A DNA stretch of 64,000 nucleotides from Dankookia rubra (lineage in GTDB: Bacteria; Pseudomonadota; Alphaproteobacteria; Acetobacterales; Acetobacteraceae), in contig NZ_SMSJ01000001.1 in the NCBI RefSeq assembly GCF_004355005.1, positions 248,001 to 312,000 on the forward strand, read 5' to 3'. The position numbers and the translations under genes are program-made. The notes below the pieces were generated by a model. That model was given only the letters and a program-made list of their open reading frames with translations. It was not told the DNA's origin and searched no databases. The first letter of the stretch is position 1, and each line of letters begins with the position of its first letter. Shown piece by piece: positions 35,717 through 44,600 of the stretch.

Positions 35717-36805
35717 TCAGGCGCGGTGCTTCTCCAGCCCCGCCCAGTCGAAGCCGATGCCATGCCCCGGCCGGTCCGGCGCGACGGCCATCCCCTCCTC
35801 GATCCGCAGGGGGTCGGCGATGTAGCGGTCGAGGCCGAAGCCGTGCGCCTCGAGGTAGGACCGGTTCGGGCAGGCGGCCAGCAGCTGCACCGTCACGTCG
35901 TGCGCGCCGTGGCTGGTGACCGGCAGGTGGAAGGCCTCGGCCAGGTGGGCGACCTTCATGAAGGCGGTGACGCCGCCGCAATTGGTCACGTCGGGCTCGG
36001 GGAAGGAGACCCCGCCGGCGGCGATCAGCGCCTGGAAATCCCAGAGGCTGCGGAGGTTCTCGCCGGAGGCGACCGGCACGCCGCCCTCGCGCAGCACGCG
36101 GGCGTGTCCGGCGACGTCCTCGGGCTGCACCGGCTCCTCCAGCCAGGTGGGGTCGTGCGGGGCGAAGGCGCGGGCGGCGCGGATCGCGGCATCGGCGGTC
36201 CAACGCATGTTGGCGTCGACCATCAGCGGGAAGCCGTCGCCGAGATGCGCCCGCATGGCGGCGAGCTTGGCGACGTCCTCCGACAGCCTGGGACGGCCGA
36301 CCTTCATCTTGATGGCGCGGAAGCCGCGGGCGAGGTTGCCCTCGGTCTGCGCGATGAGCTCGGCCGCCGAGAGTTCGAGGTCGATGCCCCCGGCATAGCA
36401 GGGCACGCGCGGGTCATGCCCGCCGAGCAGCCGCCACAGCGCGGTGCCGGCCCGCCTCGCCTTGAGGTCCCAGAGGGCGATGTCGAAAGCGGATTGCGCG
36501 AGGACCGCCGGCCCGCCGCGGCCGCCATAGTGCAGGCCCCACCAGACATGCTGCCAGAGCGCCTCGATCCGGTCAGCGTCGTGCCCGGCGGCGAGCTCGG
36601 CGATCTCCCGCGCCAGGATGTGATGCACCGCGCCGCCGTTGCGGCCGACGGTATAGGTATAGCCGGTACCCTCGGCCCCATCGGCATCGGCGACGCGGCA
36701 GGTGATGAGTTCGAAATCCGCCATCGCGCCATGGGTGCTGTCGGTCAGCACCTCCGGCAGCGGGATGCGGTAATGGCCGGCCTCAATGCGGTCGAGCTTC
36801 GGCAT
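35717..36805 (-). CDS. Mandelate racemase/muconate-lactonizing enzyme family protein
   Basis: 362 residues, enolase superfamily. The catalytic Lys motif is FRAIKMKVGRPRLSED (KxK); metal ligands are in PLMVDANMRW, WLEEPVQPED and VASGENLRS; the general base His is in VTSHGAHDVT. These fit the mandelate-racemase subgroup, which abstracts a proton alpha to a carboxylate, usually in sugar acid dehydration. It is upstream of the amidase in the same direction. The substrate is not deducible. Confidence 0.9.
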   Translation of the reverse strand: MPKLDRIEAGHYRIPLPEVLTDSTHGAMADFELITCRVADADGAEGTGYTYTVGRNGGAVHHILAREIAELAAGHDADRIEALWQHVWWGLHYGGRGGPAVLAQSAFDIALWDLKARRAGTALWRLLGGHDPRVPCYAGGIDLELSAAELIAQTEGNLARGFRAIKMKVGRPRLSEDVAKLAAMRAHLGDGFPLMVDANMRWTADAAIRAARAFAPHDPTWLEEPVQPEDVAGHARVLREGGVPVASGENLRSLWDFQALIAAGGVSFPEPDVTNCGGVTAFMKVAHLAEAFHLPVTSHGAHDVTVQLLAACPNRSYLEAHGFGLDRYIADPLRIEEGMAVAPDRPGHGIGFDWAGLEKHRA

Positions 36806-36904
36806 GGCGCGTTCCCCCTTCCCTCGGACGGGAAGAGTAGGGCGGATCTCGCGGCGGGGCAGGCCCCTTCCGGCTTGCCGCGCCGGGACGGGCGCCAGCT
36901 TGGT

Positions 36905-36935
36905 GGCCTGGCCCACGCCCTGCGCGGGCCAGGCC
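36905..36935 (-). other. Strong inverted repeat after the trefoil-like gene
   Basis: GGCCTGGCCC (36905-36914) pairs perfectly with GGGCCAGGCC (36926-36935). It lies 8 bases past the stop of the gene at 36943, so it may act as a terminator or mRNA end, but there is no T run on either side. Confidence 0.5.
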
Positions 36936-36942
36936 GACGGGA

Positions 36943-37596
36943 TCAGGCGCCAAGCGCCGCGAGCACCGCCTTCTTCGCCGCTTCCTTGCCCACCTTGACC
37001 GCCAGCGCCTCCAGCTGGTCCTCCCAGCGCTTGCTGGTTGGCCAGCCGATATCGCCGCCGGCATTGCGGTCGAAGTAGATCAGGCACTCGTTGGCCTTCA
37101 CGTTGAACAGCGCGACCCGCTGCCCGGTCTGCACCGGCGTGCCGGGCGTGCCGCCGAGCACCTTCCACTCGAAGACCGGCGTCTTCGACCAGCCGAGATT
37201 GACGCCGACGGTGCGCTCCTCGTAGCGGACGAAGGACGGGTCGCCGCCATTGGCCAGCGCCACCATCTCGGCGTAGCGGAGCGGCATGTCGTCGCCCGCC
37301 TGGCGCGCCAGGAACCACCGGGAGACCTTGGCCGCGGTCTGCGCCGAGGCGTCGTCGGTCCAGCCGAGGTTGATGCCGAAGCGCTGCTCCTCGTGCTGCA
37401 GGAATTTGCCGGTCTTCATGCCCTTGAGGTTGTAGTTGCGCTCCGGCTGGCCATCGAATTTCGGCTTGGTGCGCATCGGCTCGGACCGGCCGGCGCCGAA
37501 CATCCACTGCTTCATGTCCTCCGCCAAGGCGGCGACCGCGGCGGCGGGCATCGTGGCGCTGGCTGCGATGGGCGAGGCACTCAAAATCTGGTTCAT
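36943..37596 (-). CDS. Hypothetical protein with three internal repeats, trefoil-like
   Basis: 217 residues; not recognised as a named family. Three copies of a short motif occur: FLQHEEQRFGINLGWTDD (residues 65-82), VRYEERTVGVNLGWSKT (123-139) and IYFDRNAGGDIGWPTS (173-188). Each follows a beta-rich stretch, as expected for a beta-trefoil of lectin or fascin type. An N-terminal Ala-rich segment and a C-terminal helix (KVGKEAAKKAVLAALGA) flank it. ATG at 37596 follows GGAGACATTCC. There is no clear signal peptide. Carbohydrate or protein binding is a guess. Confidence 0.65.
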   Translation of the reverse strand: MNQILSASPIAASATMPAAAVAALAEDMKQWMFGAGRSEPMRTKPKFDGQPERNYNLKGMKTGKFLQHEEQRFGINLGWTDDASAQTAAKVSRWFLARQAGDDMPLRYAEMVALANGGDPSFVRYEERTVGVNLGWSKTPVFEWKVLGGTPGTPVQTGQRVALFNVKANECLIYFDRNAGGDIGWPTSKRWEDQLEALAVKVGKEAAKKAVLAALGA

Positions 37597-37692
37597 GGAA
37601 TGTCTCCTGCGGTGCGCTGCGCACCGCACGGAAGACTGCCGCAGCCGCGATGCCGGCCGGTATGTGGTGGCGCACGACGCGCGCGCCGCGGT

Positions 37693-38082
37693 TCAGGGCT
37701 GGCGCAGCAGCATCAGCCGGGCGGGCGCGCCGCGGCTGACCGTGACGATCGCGGCCTGCCGGAAGCGGCGAGCCAGCACGGCAAGGCGGCGCGGGTCGCC
37801 GGCCAGCAGCAGATGCCGCTCGCGCCAGGGCCCGTCGCCGCCGCTGCCTTCGGCCTGCGGCAGCCGCCGCGCGGCGGCGCGCAGCCGGGCCAGCATGCGG
37901 TCGTTCCAGCCGCGCGGCATGCGCCGGCTGAAGGGGTTCCAGGCACCGACGAAGCCGCCCTGCCGGACGCCGTGCCGGGCGAGCCAGGCATCCACCGCGC
38001 CGCTGCGCCGGCCAATGCGCGCAACGGCACCGGCGGCCTCGTAGTCGCTGCGGTGATAAGCTGCGTGCAGCCGCGCGCTCAT
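37693..38082 (-). CDS. DUF3293-like protein
   Basis: 129 residues. The opening LHAAYHRSDYEAAGA and the central GGFVGAWNPFSRRMPRGWND are the hallmarks of DUF3293, followed by a helix of Ala/Arg and HLLLAGDPRRLAVLARRFRQ. Function unknown. Its ATG overlaps the stop of the upstream methyltransferase (ATGA), so it is translationally coupled to it. Confidence 0.75.
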   Translation of the reverse strand: MSARLHAAYHRSDYEAAGAVARIGRRSGAVDAWLARHGVRQGGFVGAWNPFSRRMPRGWNDRMLARLRAAARRLPQAEGSGGDGPWRERHLLLAGDPRRLAVLARRFRQAAIVTVSRGAPARLMLLRQP

Positions 38083-39275
38083 GCCAACTGGAACAGCAAT
38101 CCCTTGAGGTAGGCGCTCTCGGGCAGCGCCGGGTGCACCGGGTGGTCCGGCCCGGCGCCGCCCTGGAACAGCAGCTTGGCGTCGCGGCGCGCACGGCCCA
38201 GGCCCCAGATCACCGCATCGGCGAAGTCGCCCGGCGCGACATGGTGCGAGCAGGACGCGATGAACAGGAACCCGCCCGGCGCCACCAGCCCGGCTGCCAG
38301 CCGCGCCAGCTTGCCGTAGCCGCGCAGCGCCTGCGGCTGGTCCTTGCGCGCCTTGGCGAAGGCCGGCGGGTCGGCGACGACGATGTCGAAGCGCGTGCCG
38401 GCGGCGCCCATTTTCTCCAGCGCCTCCAGCGCCTCGGCCTTCTGCGCCTCGACGCGTTCGGCGAGATTGTTCGCCGCCGCCGTCTGCATGGCGAGATCGA
38501 GGGCATGCGCGCTGCGGTCGAGCAGCGTCACCCGCGCCGCCCCCGCCGCGGCGCAGCGCAGGCCGAAGCCGCCGGTATGGCAGAAGGCGTCCAGCACCGT
38601 GGCGCCGCGGGCAAGGCGCGCCACGCGGTCGCGGTTCTCCCGCTGGTCGTAGAACCAGCCGGTCTTCTGCCCGCCCAGCAGGTCGACGGAGAAGCCGAGT
38701 CCCCCTTCCTCGACCCGCGCCGTGGTCTCCTCGCCGAACAGCGGCGCGACGTTCTCGGCCAGCCCTTCCAGCGTCCGCACCGCGGCGTCGTTGCGGCCGA
38801 TGATCAGGCGGGGCGAGACGAGGTCGCGCAGCGCCTGGACCAGCAGCGGCGTCAGCGCCTCCATGGCAGCCGTATTGGCCTGCAGCGCCAGGGCGTCGCC
38901 GTAGCGGTCGATCACCAGGCCGGGCAGGCCGTCGGCCTCGGCATGGACCAGGCGGTAGTAGGGCGTGTCGTAGAGCCTCTGGCGCAGCGCCAGCGCCGCG
39001 TTGAGCCGGCGCCTGGCCCAGTCGAGGTCGATCCTGGCGCCGGGGTCCCGGTCCAGCCGCCGGGCGGCGATCAGGCTGTGCGGGTTGAAGCTCCAGGTGC
39101 CGTGGTGCCAGCCGTCGTCGCCCTCCAGCCGCACCGGCGTGCCGGGCGGCAGCGCCTTCGCCGCCGCGGTCATGGCGATCTCGTTCGAGAAGGCCCAGGG
39201 ATGGCCGGCCTTCACCCGCTGGTCGTGGCGCGGCAGCAGGCGGAGGAGCGGGTGCGGGGCGGAGCTCTCGGTCAT
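38079..39275 (-). CDS. Class I rRNA cytosine-C5 methyltransferase, RlmI-like
   Basis: 398 residues. An N-terminal PUA-like domain (RVKAGHPWAFSNEI) precedes a SAM domain. FYDQRENRDRVARL is typical of RlmI; motif I is VLDAFCHTGGFGLRCAAAGA; the catalytic region is DIVVADPPAFAKARK; and FLFIASCSHHVAPGDF holds the second Cys. RlmI methylates 23S rRNA C1962 in E. coli; the same target is likely but unproven. It overlaps the DUF3293 gene downstream. Confidence 0.88.
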   Translation of the reverse strand: MTESSAPHPLLRLLPRHDQRVKAGHPWAFSNEIAMTAAAKALPPGTPVRLEGDDGWHHGTWSFNPHSLIAARRLDRDPGARIDLDWARRRLNAALALRQRLYDTPYYRLVHAEADGLPGLVIDRYGDALALQANTAAMEALTPLLVQALRDLVSPRLIIGRNDAAVRTLEGLAENVAPLFGEETTARVEEGGLGFSVDLLGGQKTGWFYDQRENRDRVARLARGATVLDAFCHTGGFGLRCAAAGAARVTLLDRSAHALDLAMQTAAANNLAERVEAQKAEALEALEKMGAAGTRFDIVVADPPAFAKARKDQPQALRGYGKLARLAAGLVAPGGFLFIASCSHHVAPGDFADAVIWGLGRARRDAKLLFQGGAGPDHPVHPALPESAYLKGLLFQLA

Positions 39276-39368
39276 GCGGCGGCGATAGGGCGGAGCGCCG
39301 CGGGGCGCAATGCGCGGGCCGGGACCCCAGGCTTGCCCCGCGCCGGCGGCCGGTCCACATGCACCCGC

Positions 39369-40196
39369 ATGCGTATCGCCCGTGACCTGCCCACCCTGCG
39401 CGCCGAGGCCGCGAAGCTCGGCCCGATCGCCCTCGTCCCAACCATGGGGGCGCTGCATGCCGGCCACATCTCGCTGGTCGCCGCGGCGCGGCGGGAGGCG
39501 GCGGCGATGCGCGGCGCGGTCGCCGCCTCGATCTTCGTCAACCCGCTGCAATTCGGCCCGAACGAGGACCTGTCGCGCTACCCCCGCGACGAGGCCGGCG
39601 ACCTGGCGGCGCTGGAGGCGGCGGGCTGCGACCTGGCCTGGCTGCCGGGGGTGGAGGCGATGTACCCGCCCGACCGCGCCACCGCGATCGAGGTCGAAGG
39701 CCCCTCCGCGGGCTGGGAAGGCGCCGCCCGCCCCGGGCATTTCCGCGGCGTCGCCACGGTCTGCGCCAAGCTCTTCCTGCAGACCGGGGCCCGGGTCGCG
39801 CTGTTCGGCGAGAAGGACTGGCAGCAGCTGCAGGTGGTGCGGCGGATGGTCGCCGACCTCGACATCCCCACCCGCATCATCGGCTGCCCGACGGTGCGGG
39901 AGGCGGACGGGCTGGCGATGTCGTCGCGCAACCGCTTCCTGGCGCCGGCGGAGCGCGCGCTGGCGCCGCGGGTGCATGCCGCGCTGCGGGACGCGGCGCA
40001 GGGAATGGCGGCCGGCCGCCCGGCCGCCGCGGCGCTCGGTGATGCGCGGGCCGGGCTGGCGGCCGAGGGCTTCGTGCTGGACTACCTGGCGCTGGTCGAG
40101 CCGGAGACGCTGCGCGAGACGGCGGCGCTGCCCGGGCGGCTGATCGTCGCGGCGCGGCTCGGCAGCGTGCGGCTGTTGGACAACATCGCGGCCTGA
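39369..40196 (+). CDS. panC: Pantothenate synthetase
   Basis: 275 residues. Joins pantoate and beta-alanine with ATP. The adenylate-binding motif is VPTMGALHAGHISLV, followed by SIFVNPLQFGPNEDLSRYPR, FGEKDWQQLQVVRRMV and MSSRNRFLAPAER, all diagnostic. The previous pathway step, ketopantoate reductase, is encoded at 61044. It is divergent from the rRNA methyltransferase gene. Confidence 0.96.
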   Translation: MRIARDLPTLRAEAAKLGPIALVPTMGALHAGHISLVAAARREAAAMRGAVAASIFVNPLQFGPNEDLSRYPRDEAGDLAALEAAGCDLAWLPGVEAMYPPDRATAIEVEGPSAGWEGAARPGHFRGVATVCAKLFLQTGARVALFGEKDWQQLQVVRRMVADLDIPTRIIGCPTVREADGLAMSSRNRFLAPAERALAPRVHAALRDAAQGMAAGRPAAAALGDARAGLAAEGFVLDYLALVEPETLRETAALPGRLIVAARLGSVRLLDNIAA

Positions 40197-40327
40197 CGCC
40201 CGCCGCCGCGCGGCCCGGCGGCAGCAACCCTCCGACCCCTGCTCCGTTGCCGGCTGGCGTCCCCGATGGACGCGGGTCCGGCGTTCCGCCGATCGGGCGG
40301 CCGGGCCGAGGAACGAGAGGACATCCC

Positions 40328-40765
40328 GTGGTTGCCACATCCGTGCCTGCCAGGCCGCTGCACCCGTTGCACGCGATCCTGCTTGCCTTCCCGCTGCCCT
40401 TGTTCCTCGGCGCGCTGCTCAGCGACGTCGCTTATGCCGAGAGCTTCGAGGTGCAGTGGGCGAATTTCGCCGCCTGGCTGAATGCCGGCGCCCTGCTCTT
40501 CGGCGGCTTCGCCGTGCTCTGGGCGCTGATCGACCTGGTCCGTGCCGGCCGGGCGCGCCGCGGGCATGCCGGCCTCTACTTCGCCGCGCTGGCCGCGATG
40601 TGGGTGCTCGGCCTGGTCGGCGCCTTCGTCCATGGCAAGGATGCCTATGCGATCATGCCGGAAGCGCTCTACCTCTCGGCGGTCGTGGCGCTGCTCGCGC
40701 TCGTCGCTTCCTGGCTGGGCTATTCCGGCGTCCGGCCCGCAACCGTGGCAGGAGAGGCGGCATGA
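40328..40765 (+). CDS. DUF2231 membrane protein
   Basis: 145 residues with a GTG start at 40328. Four hydrophobic segments follow the signature RPLHPLHAILLAFPLPLFLG, typical of DUF2231. In Acetobacteraceae and relatives this family lies just upstream of sorbosone-dehydrogenase-like lipoproteins, as here, where the next gene starts inside its stop codon. It may anchor the dehydrogenase or pass its electrons on (inference). Confidence 0.85.
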   Translation: MVATSVPARPLHPLHAILLAFPLPLFLGALLSDVAYAESFEVQWANFAAWLNAGALLFGGFAVLWALIDLVRAGRARRGHAGLYFAALAAMWVLGLVGAFVHGKDAYAIMPEALYLSAVVALLALVASWLGYSGVRPATVAGEAA

Positions 40766-42048
40766 AGCGCGCAGCCCTGCTGATCGGCGCCGCGGCGCTG
40801 GCCCTCTCCGCCTGCGACGGCGACCCCGGCCCCGAGCAGCACGGGTCCAGCCCGCAGCTGCCGGACCCGCAGCGCGGCCTGCTGCCCGACATGGTCATCC
40901 CGAAGCCGGCGGCCTGGGGCGAGGCGCGCCCGACGGTGCCGCAGGGCTACCGGATCGCCGCCATCGCCACGGACCTGCGGATCCCGCGCCAGACCCTGGT
41001 GCTGCCCAACGGCGACATCCTGGTGGCCGAGGGCACCGGCGGCAACGAACAGCCGTACCGCCCGAAGGACTTCATCGCCACCTGGATCAAGGCCAAGGGC
41101 AAGACCCCGGTGCCCGGCGGCAACCGGCTGACGCTGCTGCGCGACGCCGATGGCGACGGCAGCTACGAGGCGCGGAGCGTCTTCGCCGAGCACCTCAACG
41201 GGCCCTATGGCCTCGCCTTCGCCAATGGCGCCATCTACGTCGCCAACCAGGATTCGCTGGTGCGCTTCGACTACCGCGAGGGCCAGACCGCGGCGAGCGG
41301 GCCGCCGGCGCTGGTCACCTTGCTGCCCTCGGCCATCAACCATCATTGGACGAAGTCGCTCGCCGCCAGCCCGGACGGCCGCTTCCTCTATGTCGGCATC
41401 GGCTCCAACAGCAACATCACCGAGCGCGGGATGGAGGTGGAGGCCGACCGCGCGCGGGTCTGGCAGATCGACGCGCAGACCGGCGCGCACCGGCCCTATG
41501 CCACGGGGATCCGCAACCCGACCTCGCTCGCCATCCAGCCGGGCACCGACCAGCTCTGGGCGGTGGCGAACGAGCGCGACGAGATCGGCCCCAACCTGGT
41601 GCCGGACTACCTGACCTCGGTGAAGGAGGGCGCCTTCTACGGCTGGCCCTACAGCTACTGGGGCCAGCACGTGGACGACCGCGTGCGGCCGCAGGACCCG
41701 CAGAAGGTCGCCGCGGCGATCCCGCCGGACTATGCGCTCGGCGCGCATGTGGCGGCGCTGGGGCTGGCCTTCTCGGCCCCGGCGATGGGCGGGGATTTCG
41801 CTTCGGGCGCCTTCGTCGGCGAGCATGGCAGCTGGAACCGCAACAAGCCGGTCGGCTACCGGGTGGTCTTCGTGCCGTTCCGCGACGGCAAGCCGGCCGG
41901 CGACCCGGTCGACGTCGTGACCGGATTCCTGACCGGCGACGGCAAGACGCGGGGACGGCCGGTCGGGGTTTCGGTCGATCCGCGGGGCGCCCTGATCGTC
42001 GCCGACGACGTGTCGAACACGGTCTGGCGGGTCACCGCGAACCGCTGA
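40762..42048 (+). CDS. PQQ-dependent sugar dehydrogenase (sorbosone dehydrogenase-like) lipoprotein
   Basis: 428 residues. Lipoprotein signal with lipobox ALSAC at about residues 14-18. A six-bladed propeller follows; blade motifs include LNGPYGLAFANGAIYVAN, INHHWTKSLAASPDGRFLYV with the catalytic-site His, and SVDPRGALIVADDVSNTVWR. VGEHGSWNRNKPVGYRV is characteristic of the family. It oxidises an aldose or sorbosone in the periplasm with PQQ. It is coupled to the DUF2231 gene by ATGA. Confidence 0.88.
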   Translation: MKRAALLIGAAALALSACDGDPGPEQHGSSPQLPDPQRGLLPDMVIPKPAAWGEARPTVPQGYRIAAIATDLRIPRQTLVLPNGDILVAEGTGGNEQPYRPKDFIATWIKAKGKTPVPGGNRLTLLRDADGDGSYEARSVFAEHLNGPYGLAFANGAIYVANQDSLVRFDYREGQTAASGPPALVTLLPSAINHHWTKSLAASPDGRFLYVGIGSNSNITERGMEVEADRARVWQIDAQTGAHRPYATGIRNPTSLAIQPGTDQLWAVANERDEIGPNLVPDYLTSVKEGAFYGWPYSYWGQHVDDRVRPQDPQKVAAAIPPDYALGAHVAALGLAFSAPAMGGDFASGAFVGEHGSWNRNKPVGYRVVFVPFRDGKPAGDPVDVVTGFLTGDGKTRGRPVGVSVDPRGALIVADDVSNTVWRVTANR

Positions 42049-42097
42049 CGCCGCGGCCCGGCGCGGCGCGGCGAAGTCGCTGCCCCGGTGGCCGCCG

Positions 42098-42982
42098 CTA
42101 CCAGCCGGCGAAGTCCCGCACCTCCGCGGGGCTGCGGCCCGCCTCCCGCAGCGCCCGCAGCGTCGGCGCGCGGTCGCGCTTGGCCAGCCGCCGGCCGTTT
42201 GGGCCGAGCAGCAGCCCATGATGCGCATAAGCCGGCTCCGGCCAGCCGAGCAGCGCCTGCAACAGCCGGTGCAGGTGCGTCGCCGGCTTCAGGTCCGCCC
42301 CGCGCGTCACGAGCGTCACGCCCTGCAGCGCGTCGTCATGGGTGACGCAGAGGTGGTAGCTGGCCGGCACCTCCTTCCGCGCCAGCACCGCGTCGCCAAA
42401 CTGCGCGGGGTCGCAGCGCAGCCGCCCCTCGCCGAGCTCGTGGAAGGAAAGGTCGGGCGGCGCGACGGCCAGCGCGGCCGCCATGTCGAGCCGCAGCGCA
42501 TGCGGCTCCCCGGCGGCGATCCGCGCCGCGCGCTCAGCGGGCGGCAGCCGCCGGCAGGTGCCGGGATAGAGCGGGCCATCGGGACCATGCGGCGCATGGC
42601 CCGAGGCGGCGATCTCCCGCTGGATCGCGCCGCGGGTGCAGAAGCAGGGATAGACCAGGCCGCGCGCCGCCAGCCGGTCCAGCGCCGCGCGGTAGTCGGG
42701 CAGGTGGCGCGACTGCACCCGCACCGGGCCGTCCCAGCGCAGGCCGAGCCAGGCGAGGTCGGCCTCGGCCGCCGCGGCGAATTCCGGCCGGCAGCGGGTC
42801 GGGTCGATGTCCTCGAGCCGCAGCAGGAAGCGACCGCCGGCCGCCTCGGCCAGCGCCGCGGCGAAGCAGGCCGCATGGGCATGGCCGAGATGCAGGAGGC
42901 CGGTCGGGCTCGGCGCGAAGCGCGTCACCGCCCCGGGCGGCGGGTCGGGCAGCAGATGACGGAGGCTTGCGGTTGCTGGCAT
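42098..42982 (-). CDS. gluQ: Glutamyl-Q tRNA(Asp) synthetase
   Basis: 294 residues. Attaches glutamate to queuosine in tRNA-Asp. The class I signature is RFAPSPTGLLHLGHAHAA, and the KMSKS-like loop is GRRLAKRDRAPTLRA. The zinc site uses YPCFCTRGAI and LYPGTCRR. It lacks the anticodon-binding half of GluRS, which separates it from gltX. ATG at 42982 is the natural start. It is divergent from the carboxylesterase gene. Confidence 0.94.
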   Translation of the reverse strand: MPATASLRHLLPDPPPGAVTRFAPSPTGLLHLGHAHAACFAAALAEAAGGRFLLRLEDIDPTRCRPEFAAAAEADLAWLGLRWDGPVRVQSRHLPDYRAALDRLAARGLVYPCFCTRGAIQREIAASGHAPHGPDGPLYPGTCRRLPPAERAARIAAGEPHALRLDMAAALAVAPPDLSFHELGEGRLRCDPAQFGDAVLARKEVPASYHLCVTHDDALQGVTLVTRGADLKPATHLHRLLQALLGWPEPAYAHHGLLLGPNGRRLAKRDRAPTLRALREAGRSPAEVRDFAGW

Positions 42983-43025
42983 CGGCGCTTGCGCGTAGCG
43001 GGAGATGCGCGAGAGGAGCAAGACC

Positions 43026-43703
43026 ATGGCCCAACTCGATGGCCCCCGCATCGGTCCCGCCTCGGGCGGCCCGGCGAAGCAGCTGGTGGTGCTGCTGCAC
43101 GGGCTCGGTGCCGATGGCCGGGACCTGATCGACCTCGCCGCCGGTTGGGGCCAGGCCCTGCCCGAGGCCGCCTTCGTCGCGCCCGACGCGCCGGAGGCCT
43201 GCGACATGGCCCCCTATGGCCGGCAATGGTTCAGCGCGCAGGACCGCCGCCCCGCGGTGATCGCGGCCGGCGCCATGGCGGCGCGCCTGCCGCTGGACCG
43301 CTTCCTCGATGCCGAGCTGGGGCGGCTTGGCCTGCCGGGCTCGGCCCTGGCGCTGGCCGGGTTCAGCCAGGGCTGCATGATGGCATTGTACGCCGGGCTG
43401 CGCCGGGCGGTGCCGCCGGCCGCGATCCTCGGCTATTCCGGCGCGCTGCTGGCGCCGGAGGCCCTGGCGGCGGAGATCACCGGCCGCCCGCCGGTGCTTC
43501 TGGTGCATGGCGAGGCGGACGACATCGTCCCGGTCGCGGCGACCCGCACGGCCGAGGCGGCGCTGCGCCGGGCGGGGGTGCCGGTGGAGGCGCTGTACCG
43601 CCCGGGCCTCGCGCATGGCATCGATGAGGCCGGGCTGGCGGCCGGCCGGCGCTGGCTTGAGGCCGCCTTCGGCACCCGGCCTGAACCCGGAACCGGGGCG
43701 TGA
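43026..43703 (+). CDS. Carboxylesterase/phospholipase family alpha/beta hydrolase
   Basis: 225 residues. The motif order is QLVVLLHGLGADGRDLIDLA, nucleophile LAGFSQGCMMALY, Asp in VHGEADDIVP and His in GLAHGIDEAG. It matches the small acyl-protein-thioesterase-like carboxylesterases. It hydrolyses short esters or thioesters in the cytoplasm. ATG at 43026 lies after GAGAGGAGCAAGACC. Confidence 0.9.
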   Translation: MAQLDGPRIGPASGGPAKQLVVLLHGLGADGRDLIDLAAGWGQALPEAAFVAPDAPEACDMAPYGRQWFSAQDRRPAVIAAGAMAARLPLDRFLDAELGRLGLPGSALALAGFSQGCMMALYAGLRRAVPPAAILGYSGALLAPEALAAEITGRPPVLLVHGEADDIVPVAATRTAEAALRRAGVPVEALYRPGLAHGIDEAGLAAGRRWLEAAFGTRPEPGTGA

Positions 43704-43864
43704 CGAAAGCATGAAAGCCCTGGCCGGCGGGGCGTGGCGGCTTGCAGACTCGTCCACGCACTGGCAAGAATGCCGGGAGACTCGGCGGTGCCACAGCATT
43801 TGGGGCCCAGACGCAGTATCAGGCCCCCATCTGTAGCTGACCCCGCCCTGCAAAGGAGCGGCAC

Positions 43865-44440
43865 TTGCCTGACGGCGGTAGCTTCATCGGTGGCCAGTCC
43901 TTCCCGGCGCTCGTGCTGAACGCGGATTTCCGCCCGCTCTCCTATTTCCCTCTGTCGATCTGGTCCTGGCAGGACGCGGTCAAGGCGGTCTTCCTCGACC
44001 GCGTCTCGGTGCTGAACGAATACGAGGCGGAGGTGCATTCGCCGACCGTTTCGATGCGGTTGCCGAGCGTGATCGCGCTGAAGGAATACATCCCCTCAGC
44101 ACGGCGGCCGGCCTTCACCCGGTTCAACGTCTTCCTGCGCGACCACTTCGCCTGCCAGTATTGCGGCGACCACCGGCCGACGCATGACCTGACCTTCGAC
44201 CACGTGATCCCGCGCAGCCGCGGCGGCCGCACCACCTGGGAGAATGTCTGCACCGCCTGCGGCCCCTGCAACCTGCGCAAGGGCAACAGGCTGCCGCGCG
44301 AGTGCAACATGCTGCCGCGCCAGACCCCGCGCCAGCCGACCAGCTGGGAACTGCAGGAGAACGGCCGGGCCTTCCCGCCGAACTACCTGCACGAAAGCTG
44401 GCGGGACTACCTGTACTGGGATTCCGAGCTGGAGAGCTGA
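43865..44440 (+). CDS. HNH endonuclease family protein
   Basis: 191 residues. HNH domain: DHFACQYCGDHRPTHDLTFD, then VIPRSRGGRTTWENV and CTACGPCNLRKGNRLP, with two CxxC zinc knuckles and the catalytic DHV. The start is TTG at 43865 preceded by AAGGAG. The N-terminal LVLNADFRPLSYFPLSIWSW is the conserved opening of a widespread chromosomal HNH family with no known role; a solitary restriction or repair nuclease is possible. It ends 8 bases before repeat copy C. Confidence 0.9.
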   Translation: MPDGGSFIGGQSFPALVLNADFRPLSYFPLSIWSWQDAVKAVFLDRVSVLNEYEAEVHSPTVSMRLPSVIALKEYIPSARRPAFTRFNVFLRDHFACQYCGDHRPTHDLTFDHVIPRSRGGRTTWENVCTACGPCNLRKGNRLPRECNMLPRQTPRQPTSWELQENGRAFPPNYLHESWRDYLYWDSELES

Positions 44441-44448
44441 GGCAAGGC

Positions 44449-44590
44449 CGGGGAGGGAAACGGGTTTTCCCTCCCCGAACCCCTCCCTTCCCTTTTGTGG
44501 GCTTGGCATTCGCCGCGCGGCGCGTGCCGGACTGAAGAAGTGGACGAGGGGTTGGCGGCGTGCCTCCCGTCAGGAGAATGCCGTCTCCCC
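44449..44590. repeat. Multi-hairpin intergenic repeat, copy C
   Basis: Hairpin 1 (44449-44477) pairs CGGGGAGGGAAA with TTTCCCTCCCCG. The middle part is degenerate. Hairpin 3 survives as GGAGA..TCTCC (44573-44588). It lies between convergent genes and begins 8 bases after the HNH stop. Confidence 0.75.
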
Positions 44591-44600
44591 GGACGGGTCC

